From: Kiritimatiellia bacterium
GTDB taxonomy: Bacteria; Verrucomicrobiota; Kiritimatiellia; RFP12; UBA1067
Assembly (NCBI GenBank): GCA_024405255.1
Contig: JAKSOY010000128.1
Span: 1-12,348, forward strand
Direction of reading: 5' to 3'
Length of the DNA: 12,348 nt
The notes beneath the pieces were generated by a model. It was not told the origin of the DNA. It saw only the letters and a program-made list of their open reading frames with translations, and searched no databases. The translations under genes and the position numbers were made by a program. Of this stretch, positions 1-5,392 are shown piece after piece. Within the stretch, counting starts at the first letter, position 1. Each line of letters opens with the position of its first letter.

Positions 1-246
1 AAGGGCTCCGTCTGCGTGAGCCACAAGCCGTGCGGCAACCCGTGGAAGTGCAGGAAGTGCCAGTCCGGCGAAATGCACCCTTCCGTTCAATATTCCTACC
101 GCGTGAACGGGAAGCTCCGCTCGATGCACGTCCAGCCGCGGTTCCTGCCGCTCGTCGAGCAGGCCGTCGCCAACGGGCGCGAGGTCGAGAGGATCCTCGC
201 CGAGGCCGGGAAGAAGTACATCGAGTTCCTCCGCACGCAGGGCTGA
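1..246 (+). CDS. DUF6788-like IS66 accessory protein, 5'-partial
   Basis: The frame is open from base 1, so the gene probably begins upstream; an internal GTG at 16 would give only 76 residues. The visible part has a Cys cluster (CGNPWKCRKCQSGEMH), then a short beta-rich stretch (YSYRVNGKLRSMHV), then a helical tail with LVEQAVANGREVERIL. This order matches the small DUF6788 proteins often encoded directly before IS66-type transposases: a zinc-binding-like Cys motif, a 'gKxRsvyv' strand and a C-terminal helix. Its role in transposition is not established. The 3' end overlaps the upstream-open part of the transposase frame (+1 relative to this ORF), which may matter for transposase expression. 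Family assignment is from pattern only. Confidence 0.6.
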   Translation, partial: KGSVCVSHKPCGNPWKCRKCQSGEMHPSVQYSYRVNGKLRSMHVQPRFLPLVEQAVANGREVERILAEAGKKYIEFLRTQG

Positions 247-294
247 CGCCACGAAGGGAGCCCGCCCAGACCCGGCCGGATTCGTCGGAGATCC

Positions 295-310
295 GGAGAA
301 GTTCCGCCTG
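295..310 (+). promoter_or_regulatory. Candidate ribosome binding site and CTG start for the transposase
   Basis: GGAGAA at 295-300 lies 7 nt before a CTG at 308-310 that is in frame with the transposase. Starting here adds a 31-residue N-terminal helix (LLRKIDRRDETIIALRRRLA onward, ending before M401), the coiled-coil leader expected of IS66 transposases. The first ATG, at 401, has its GGAG only 3 nt upstream, too close for normal initiation. There is no ATG, GTG or TTG in this frame between the stop at 104-106 and 401. Recoding from the upstream ORF is the alternative. Confidence 0.3.
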
Positions 311-400
311 CTCAGGAAGATCGACAGGCGGGACGAGACCATCATCGCCCTGAGGAGGAGGCTGGCCGGCAAGGACGCCTACATCGCGAAGCTGGAGAAG

Positions 401-1774
401 ATGCTGGGGATCGTCCGCCGGGGCGGCTCGGACGGGAGGATCGACCCCAAGCCGCTCGGGGAGTCGACGCCGTCGTCGAAGATCCTCTTCAAGGCGAAGA
501 GCCCCGAGGAGAGGCAGAGGCGGCAGGGCGGGGCGAAGCAGGGGCATCCCGGGCACGGACGCAGGTCCGTCGCGAAGGAGGACGCCGACCAGGTCCGCGA
601 CCTCCCGTGCCCGGACGAATGCCCCGACTGCGGCGGAAGGCTCCTCGACTTCGGCGTCGCCGGCCGGACGCTTCGCGACTGCGCGCCGCCGCGCTACGTC
701 ACGATACGCCTCGACGCCCACGAGGGATGGTGCCCGCACTGCATGAAGAAGGTCTCGCCGCCCCGTCCGGACGACGTCCTGCCGCATTCCGCGACCACCG
801 TCCGCTGCGACGCGCAGACGCTCGCGGACCACTATCTCCACCACATGACGGTGGGGACGATCTCGCGCCGCATCGGGCTCAACCGCTCGACGATACACGG
901 CAAGGAACACGACCTCGCCGAGATCCTCGCCCCCTGCGCCGACCGCATCCTGGCCGACTGGCGCATGGCCTCCGTCAAGGCCGCGGACGAGACGACCTGG
1001 CCCTGCAACGGCGTGCCGGGGTACGTCTACGGGTTCTTCTCGAAGGACTGCGCCCTCTACCGATACCGCGGGACGCGCTCGAGCTCCGTCGCGGTCGAGG
1101 TGTTCGAGGGGTCGACGGGGACGACGACGACCGACCGCTTCGCCGGATACGACAACACGGTCCCGGGGAAGCACCAGTGGTGCTTCGAGCACATCAAGAG
1201 GAACTTCCTCGAACTGCTGAAGCGCGAACCCGAGAACCGCGAATACCTGAAGTACATCCCTCCGCTCGTCGACCTCCTCGGGCAGGCGATGGAGCTTCGG
1301 AGTCTGGCGCTTCCGCTCGAGGAGCATGTCCGCAGGGGCAGGCAAATCAAGAAGGAGATCCTCGGAATCGCCGCGGCGCGGGTGAGGGACGGCGCCCTCC
1401 AGGCGAAGTTCGACATCTTCCTCGAACATCCCGACAAGCTCTGGCACTGGATCGGGGATCCGAACATACCCGCCGAGAACAACTGGGCCGAACGCTGTAT
1501 CAGGAACACGGTCATCTTCAGGAAGACCGGGTTCGGGTCGCAGGGCGAGGCGGCGATGGCGGACCGGGAGATCCTCCAGAGCGTGATGGAGACGCTGCGC
1601 CTCCGGCACGAGGACCCGGTCGGCGTGCTTGCCGAGGCGCTCAGGTCCTACAGGCCGGAATTCAGACGCAGAATGTCCAAGGACGAACGGCAGGCGGCCA
1701 AAATGGCGGCGGCGGAGAAAGTCGCAGACATCCTCTTCCCGCGCGACGAACGCACGAAACCCAAACGCGAATAG
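401..1774 (+). CDS. IS66 family transposase
   Basis: DDE transposase that catalyses strand cleavage and transfer of the element. From M401 it has 457 residues. Visible parts are a basic linker (about 30-60), an IS66 zinc finger with C70, C74, C77 and C111, C114 (CPDECPDCGG and WCPHC), a helix-turn-helix-like stretch (MTVGTISRRIGLNRSTI, about 149-165), and the catalytic core. Likely catalytic residues are D196 (ADETTW), D245 or D251 (TDRFAGYD), and E364 in NNWAERCIR, followed by the typical TGFGSQGEAAMADREIL block. The C-terminus is intact (TAG at 1772-1774). The conserved N-terminal coiled coil is encoded upstream of 401 in the same frame but without a standard start codon, so the true protein is probably about 30 or more residues longer. 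Family call is very secure; the start is not. Confidence 0.93.
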   Translation: MLGIVRRGGSDGRIDPKPLGESTPSSKILFKAKSPEERQRRQGGAKQGHPGHGRRSVAKEDADQVRDLPCPDECPDCGGRLLDFGVAGRTLRDCAPPRYVTIRLDAHEGWCPHCMKKVSPPRPDDVLPHSATTVRCDAQTLADHYLHHMTVGTISRRIGLNRSTIHGKEHDLAEILAPCADRILADWRMASVKAADETTWPCNGVPGYVYGFFSKDCALYRYRGTRSSSVAVEVFEGSTGTTTTDRFAGYDNTVPGKHQWCFEHIKRNFLELLKREPENREYLKYIPPLVDLLGQAMELRSLALPLEEHVRRGRQIKKEILGIAAARVRDGALQAKFDIFLEHPDKLWHWIGDPNIPAENNWAERCIRNTVIFRKTGFGSQGEAAMADREILQSVMETLRLRHEDPVGVLAEALRSYRPEFRRRMSKDERQAAKMAAAEKVADILFPRDERTKPKRE

Positions 1775-1781
1775 GCGACCG

Positions 1782-1817
1782 CACTCTGCACGACCCCGAT
1801 TGCGGCCGTGCAGGGTG
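1782..1817 (+). other. Strong stem-loop after the transposase stop
   Basis: CACTCTGCACG (1782-1792) pairs with CGTGCAGGGTG (1807-1817) over 11 positions with a single G-T wobble, around a 14-nt GC-rich loop. It begins 8 nt after the transposase stop. No T-run follows, so it is not a classic intrinsic terminator. It may be a transcription or RNA-stability element of the IS, or part of its right end. The structure is directly visible; the function is inferred. Confidence 0.5.
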
Positions 1818-1870
1818 AGACGATCGCCCGAAGGAATCGAATTTCAGCGAAGCGGCAGCGAGAGCCTAAC

Positions 1871-1893
1871 GGATCGGAGTTCCACTCCGACCC
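1871..1893. repeat. Short palindrome in the IS/nadB intergenic region
   Basis: TCGGAGT (1874-1880) and ACTCCGA (1884-1890) are perfect inverted arms around TCC. One mismatch further out, GG (1871-1872) and CC (1892-1893) pair as well. It sits about 25 nt upstream of the predicted nadB -35 element, so it could be an operator, part of the IS end, or a chance hairpin. The rest of 1818-1916 shows nothing else I recognise. Confidence 0.35.
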
Positions 1894-1916
1894 GTGAGGA
1901 CGAGGTACGCCGATTA

Positions 1917-1945
1917 GTGACGCATTACGAATAATTTGCTATACT
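1917..1945 (+). promoter_or_regulatory. Predicted sigma-70-type promoter for nadB
   Basis: An extended -10, TGcTATACT (1937-1945), lies in an AT-rich island in otherwise GC-rich DNA. A 4/6 match to the -35 (GTGACG, 1917-1922) sits at exactly 17 bp spacing. The predicted start is about 1952, giving a leader of about 18 nt that carries the AAGGAG at 1953-1958. The same TGcTATA core recurs before the NifX-like gene at 4259-4267. Confidence 0.6.
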
Positions 1946-1969
1946 ATTAGCGAAGGAGTTAAAAAGGAA

Positions 1970-3577
1970 ATGCGGATTGTTGACTGCGATTACTTCGTTG
2001 TCGGCTCAGGAATGAGCGGACTTATGGCGGCGCTGCACTTGGCGCCGGCAGGTCGCGTGTTGTTGGTCACCAAAGAAAAGCTCGAGGACTGCAACTCGAA
2101 CTTCGCCCAGGGGGGCATCTGTTGTGTGGCGGATCCGGCGGACTCGTTCGAGGCCCACGTGGCCGACACGCTCATTGCCGGCGCGGGACTTTGCGACGAA
2201 GCGGTCGTGCGGAAGATCGTCTCGGAAGCGCCGGCGGGCATCCGCGATCTGATCGACTGCGGCGTGAAGTTTGCGAAGAAGGAGGACGGTTCGTGGGATC
2301 TCGGCCGCGAGGGTGGACACTCCATGCGCCGCATTTTCCACGCGGGCGACATCACGGGCGAGAAGTGCGAGGCCGCCATGGTGCGTACGCTGAAGAAGCA
2401 TCCGGCGATCGAGTACCACGAGCAGGCGATCGTCATCGATCTCATCATCACGACGCGCATCGGCGTGAAGGGTCCGAACCGCTGTGTGGGCGCGTATGTG
2501 CTTGACAAGAAGACGAACGAGATCTATGCGGTGCGCAGCCCCAATACGATTCTTGCGACGGGCGGATGCGGCAAGGTCTACCTCTATACATGCAATCCCG
2601 ATGTCGCTTCGGGCGACGGTATCGCGCTCGCGTGGCGTGCCGGCGCGAAGATCGAGAACATGGAGTTCATCCAGTTCCACCCGACCTGCCTCTACCATCC
2701 GAAGGCCAAGCGCTTCCTCATCAGCGAGGCGGTGCGTGGCGAGGGCGCGGTGCTGGTCGACCGAAAGGGGCGCCCTTTCATGCAGAACTACGACGCACGC
2801 GGCTCCCTGGCGCCGCGCGACATCGTGGCGCGTGCAATCGACAGTGAGATGAAGCGCACGGGCGAACCCTATTGCTGCCTTGACATCCGCAAGAAGGGGC
2901 GGGCCTTCCTGGAGAAGCGGTTCCCCAAGATCTTCAGCAAGTGTCTGGAATTCGGCATCGACATGTCGAAGGATCTTATCCCGATCGTACCGGCTGCGCA
3001 CTATTGCTGCGGCGGCGTGCAGGCGACGGTCGATGGACGCACCTCGCTCCCGGGCCTTTCTGCCGTGGGCGAAACTGCGTGCACGGGTTTGCACGGGGCG
3101 AATCGTCTTGCGTCGAACTCGCTTCTGGAAGCGCTCGTGATGGCCCGCCTCACGGCCCGTCGTCTCACGGCGCATCCCGAGAAGATGTCCAAGCCGGTGG
3201 CGATTCCCGAGTGGCGCATCGGTCGCGCGGTGGAGCCGGACGAAGCGGTGCTCGTGTCGCACATGTGGGACGAGATCCGCCGCCTGATGTGGGACTACGT
3301 GGGCATCGTGCGTACGAACAAGCGTCTCGCGCGCGCCGCGCATCGCATCAAAACGCTGCGCAAGGAAATCCGCGAATACTACTTCGACTATCTCGTCACG
3401 CCCGACACGCTTGAGCTGCGCAACCTTGCGGTGTGCGCCGAACTGATCGTGCGCAGTGCGCAGAAGCGCCATGAGAGCCGAGGCCTTCACTACACGTTGG
3501 ACTACCCGGCGAAGGCGGCGCGCGTGCACACCACGGTGCTGCCCGGATTCCCTGTCAAGCCGACTTCGCGCGTGTGA
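1970..3577 (+). CDS. nadB: L-aspartate oxidase
   Basis: FAD-dependent cytoplasmic enzyme that oxidises L-aspartate to iminoaspartate, the first step of de novo NAD synthesis; anaerobes can use fumarate instead of oxygen as acceptor. The 535 residues match the usual family length. Visible are the FAD-binding GSGMSG (12-17), NFAQGGI (44-50), EFIQFHPT (232-239), the active-site region around APRDIVARA (281-289), AAHYCCGGV (342-350), and the FAD-site HGANRLASNSLLE (375-387). The C-terminal helical domain with the RNLAVCAELIVRSA segment (484-497) separates NadB from fumarate reductase/succinate dehydrogenase flavoproteins. The start at ATG 1970 follows AAGGAG at 1953-1958 with an 11-nt gap and the promoter above. 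The partners nadA and nadC are not in the window. The stop overlaps the next gene's start by one base. Confidence 0.95.
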   Translation: MRIVDCDYFVVGSGMSGLMAALHLAPAGRVLLVTKEKLEDCNSNFAQGGICCVADPADSFEAHVADTLIAGAGLCDEAVVRKIVSEAPAGIRDLIDCGVKFAKKEDGSWDLGREGGHSMRRIFHAGDITGEKCEAAMVRTLKKHPAIEYHEQAIVIDLIITTRIGVKGPNRCVGAYVLDKKTNEIYAVRSPNTILATGGCGKVYLYTCNPDVASGDGIALAWRAGAKIENMEFIQFHPTCLYHPKAKRFLISEAVRGEGAVLVDRKGRPFMQNYDARGSLAPRDIVARAIDSEMKRTGEPYCCLDIRKKGRAFLEKRFPKIFSKCLEFGIDMSKDLIPIVPAAHYCCGGVQATVDGRTSLPGLSAVGETACTGLHGANRLASNSLLEALVMARLTARRLTAHPEKMSKPVAIPEWRIGRAVEPDEAVLVSHMWDEIRRLMWDYVGIVRTNKRLARAAHRIKTLRKEIREYYFDYLVTPDTLELRNLAVCAELIVRSAQKRHESRGLHYTLDYPAKAARVHTTVLPGFPVKPTSRV

Positions 3578-4245
3578 TGACGACGAACGACATCATCAAT
3601 TCCGCACGGGTGGCGCATGTGCGCGAGCTCAAGACCGAAGTCGCGCACCTGAAGGAGGAACTGTCGCAGACGCGTGCCGAACTCGAGGCCGTACGCAGCC
3701 ATTTCGCCCTCGCCCTTGCGGCGGTACGCGCGGGGGACGAGATGCCGGCCGGCGGATCGTTGCTCATTGTCGACGGCTGGAATGCGCTTCTCGGCAGCGC
3801 CAGTCTGCTCGCGCCGGCGGAAAAGCGGTTGAAACCGTCCGAAAAGGAGGCATGCCTTGAAGCGGTCGTGTCGGACTGGCTGGCGGCGCATCCGTCGGAC
3901 CGCGCCTGGATCGTCTTCGACGGTGCGCGTCCGGACGGTCGCACGGCGGGGCGTCTGCGTGTGACGTTCACGGGCGGCTCGGGGGCGCATCGGGCGGACC
4001 ATTTCATTTGCGACTTTCTGCGGATGCGCCGTTTCGTCGGCGCGTCCTATCCCGTGTGCGTGGTCACGGAAGACAAGGATTTCCGCCGCGACGTACAGAC
4101 CTTGGGCGTAGAGGTCGCATCCGTCGCGAGCCTCCGCCCGGAAGCGCATCCGCCCGATGCGGCGCGTTCGGAGAACGCGCCCGACCAATCTCAGGCTGCG
4201 GCGCGTTTGGAGAACGCGCCCGTTCGGCTGACTAAAAACGCCTAA
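3577..4245 (+). CDS. Coiled-coil plus NYN-domain (PIN-like) putative ribonuclease
   Basis: 222 residues. Residues about 12-50 form a coiled coil (heptads in VRELKTEVAHLKEELSQTRA). Residues 61-185 form an NYN/YacP-like PIN-fold nuclease domain: the strand and first acid LLIVDGWNALL (D66, N69), WIVFDGARPDG (D115), the THG-like glycine patch TGGSGAHRADHFI (D141), and VVTEDKDFRRDV (D166, D168). These acids are where the family binds metal for RNA cleavage. The C-terminal tail (about 190-222) is low complexity and holds the duplicated AARSENAP/AARLENAP segment, encoded by palindromic repeats. The ATG at 3577 overlaps the nadB TGA (TGATG), so translation is probably coupled; a GTG at 3574 would add one residue. 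The coiled coil could mediate oligomerisation or partner binding. The RNA target is unknown. Confidence 0.8.
   Translation: MTTNDIINSARVAHVRELKTEVAHLKEELSQTRAELEAVRSHFALALAAVRAGDEMPAGGSLLIVDGWNALLGSASLLAPAEKRLKPSEKEACLEAVVSDWLAAHPSDRAWIVFDGARPDGRTAGRLRVTFTGGSGAHRADHFICDFLRMRRFVGASYPVCVVTEDKDFRRDVQTLGVEVASVASLRPEAHPPDAARSENAPDQSQAAARLENAPVRLTKNA
4156..4222. repeat. Two tandem REP-like palindromic units inside the gene end
   Basis: Two 28-nt units (4156-4183 and 4195-4222) differ at only two positions and are spaced exactly 39 nt (13 codons). Each contains a perfect 8-bp inverted repeat, GGCGCGTT...AACGCGCC, around a 5-nt loop (CGGAG or TGGAG). The arms are 4161-4168/4174-4181 and 4200-4207/4213-4220. 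They are in frame in the NYN gene and encode its repeated tail. They lie about 40-100 nt upstream of the next promoter, so they could also act as RNA hairpins at the operon end. The repeats are directly visible; a dispersed REP-type family is inference. Confidence 0.8.
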
Positions 4246-4258
4246 GTACCGAAATTTA

Positions 4259-4267
4259 TGCTATAAT
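4259..4267 (+). promoter_or_regulatory. Extended -10 promoter giving a leaderless mRNA
   Basis: TGcTATAAT (4259-4267) is a perfect extended -10. The last T is 8 nt before the ATG at 4276, so transcription should begin at about 4274-4275, essentially at the start codon. No Shine-Dalgarno sequence is present (the bases before the ATG are ACCTTCCT). No convincing -35 is seen at 16-18 bp, which an extended -10 can tolerate. Confidence 0.7.
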
Positions 4268-4275
4268 ACCTTCCT

Positions 4276-4674
4276 ATGAACACACACATTGCCATACCTT
4301 TTGCCGACGGTGAGATTTTTCCGCATTTCGGGAAGTCGACCCAGTTTAAAATCTATGCGATCGAGGACGACAAGGTCGTTTCCGCCGATGTCCGCGAAAC
4401 AGGCGGCCTCGGACACGAGGACCTCGGGATTTGGCTTCTGACGCAGGGTGTGAAGGCCGTGGTGTGCGGTGGTATCGGCCCGGGGGCGCTGGGCGCGTTG
4501 GTGGCGGCGGGCATCACGCCGCTCGCGGGGGTGTCGGGTTCGGCGGACGAGGCGATTGAGAAACTGCTGGCGGGCACGCTTCAGGTGGCGCAAAGCGCGA
4601 CGTGCGGCGGTCATGGCGGTGGGTGCGCCGGTTCGTGCGGGCACTGCCATGGCGGGGCGTGCGGCGGCCACTGA
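4276..4674 (+). CDS. NifX/NifB-type iron-molybdenum cluster-binding family protein
   Basis: 132 residues. Residues 1-105 form one Nitro_FeMo-Co domain (RNase-H-like fold): IAIPFADGEIFPHFGKSTQF (5-24) matches the family start 'iAiP..dg..v..HFG.a..F', followed by VVCGGIGPGALGALVAAGI (62-80). The last about 23 residues are almost only Gly, Cys and His (C110, C117, C121, C124, C129; H113, H123, H125, H132), a likely metal-binding tail also seen in other non-nif family members. No nitrogenase genes are nearby, so a general Fe-S or metal carrier role is more likely than FeMo-cofactor synthesis. It is first in the operon, probably translated leaderless, and followed after 16 nt by the ABC ATPase gene. 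Whether it works with the transporter is unknown. Confidence 0.85.
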   Translation: MNTHIAIPFADGEIFPHFGKSTQFKIYAIEDDKVVSADVRETGGLGHEDLGIWLLTQGVKAVVCGGIGPGALGALVAAGITPLAGVSGSADEAIEKLLAGTLQVAQSATCGGHGGGCAGSCGHCHGGACGGH

Positions 4675-4690
4675 GAATAGGATCTGATTC

Positions 4691-5392
4691 ATGCTGGAGG
4701 TGCAGAACATCGCGTTTTCCTGGGGGCGTACGCGCCTTCTGGACGATGTGTCGTTTGCCGTCGCACCGGGAGAGACGGCCGTGCTGGCGGGTGCCAACGG
4801 CGCCGGCAAGACGACGCTCCTCAAAATTCTGGCGGGACTTTGCTGTCCGTCGTCCGGAACCGTGCTGGCGGATGGCGTCGATGCGTTCGCCCATCCGCTG
4901 CGCTATCGACGTGTGATGGGGTATCTCCCCGAGACGGCACCGGCAGATCCCGATCTGACGGTCAAGGACTATCTGCGCTATCGGGCGAACCTGCGCGGCG
5001 AGATGGCGAAGAAGATTCGCCACCGCGTGGCCGAAGCGTTGGACCTCTGCAATCTCGAGGAACACGTCGACGCGCGCATCGGTACGCTTTCCTTCGGTCT
5101 GCGCAAACGCGTCGCTTTGGCGGACGCGCTGCTGCTGCGTCCGCGTTTCCTGCTGCTGGACGATTTGCTGGCCGGTCTCGATCCGCTGACGCGCGCGTCG
5201 TTCGGTCGCATTCTGGCGGCCGTGTCGTCCTTTGCCGCCGTGGTCGTGAGTGGACATGAGATCGATGAACTCGCCACATGGGCGACAAAGTTCTATGTGC
5301 TGAAAGAAGGCCGCGTGCTGGGTGCGAAGACGGCGGCCGGTGCCAAGATGCTGTTGGGTCTCGTCCCCCAGACGAAAGGGGTGATCGTATGA
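4691..5392 (+). CDS. ABC transporter ATP-binding protein, GldA-like
   Basis: 233-residue ATPase subunit that should power the membrane protein encoded next. Walker A GANGAGKTT is at 34-42, the Q-loop region reads GYLPETAPADPDLTV (77-91) as in GldA-type ATPases, the signature is LSFGLRKR (133-140), Walker B is FLLLDDLLAGLDP (153-165), and the switch histidine is H189 (SGHEIDEL). Two departures stand out: the residue after the Walker B aspartate, normally the catalytic Glu of LDEPT, is Asp158, and the following P-T is L-L; the signature also lacks the usual second glycine of LSGGQ. ATP hydrolysis may therefore be slow or differently controlled. AGGA at 4679-4682 is 8 nt before the ATG. The end overlaps the next gene by ATGA. 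Confidence 0.92.
   Translation: MLEVQNIAFSWGRTRLLDDVSFAVAPGETAVLAGANGAGKTTLLKILAGLCCPSSGTVLADGVDAFAHPLRYRRVMGYLPETAPADPDLTVKDYLRYRANLRGEMAKKIRHRVAEALDLCNLEEHVDARIGTLSFGLRKRVALADALLLRPRFLLLDDLLAGLDPLTRASFGRILAAVSSFAAVVVSGHEIDELATWATKFYVLKEGRVLGAKTAAGAKMLLGLVPQTKGVIV

Larger units (their letters stand above)
1..1820 (+). mobile_element. IS66-family insertion sequence, 5' part outside window
   Basis: An accessory ORF end followed by an IS66 transposase forms one element. Its left end lies before the window. The right end is not defined by an inverted repeat I can pair, because the partner end is missing; I place it provisionally just after the hairpin at 1782-1817. Codon use differs from the rest of the window (strong preference for GAC, GAG, AAG and ATC, where the chromosomal genes mix GAT/GAC and use many GTG and CGT codons), which fits a transferred element. 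The boundary on the nadB side could lie anywhere between about 1818 and 1910. Confidence 0.75.

Noticed and set aside
607..1818. Second + strand frame (403 codons) across the transposase
   Set aside because: Arg/Pro/Gly-rich translation with no conserved motif, overlapping a complete IS66 core in another frame.
2006..3529. Long minus-strand open frame (507 codons) opposite nadB
   Set aside because: nadB is an unmistakable gene on the + strand; the antisense translation is Arg/His-rich with no recognisable motifs, typical of the mirror frame of a GC-rich gene.
4276..4674. Nitrogenase cofactor gene as a sign of nitrogen fixation
   Set aside because: A single-domain NifX-like protein without any nif genes nearby is widespread in non-fixing anaerobes.
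5278..5388. Upstream extension of the GldF-GldG frame to an ATG at 5278
   Set aside because: It would overlap the end of the ABC ATPase by 115 nt and add a charged non-membrane leader; the ATGA overlap at 5389 with AAGGGG upstream is the better start.
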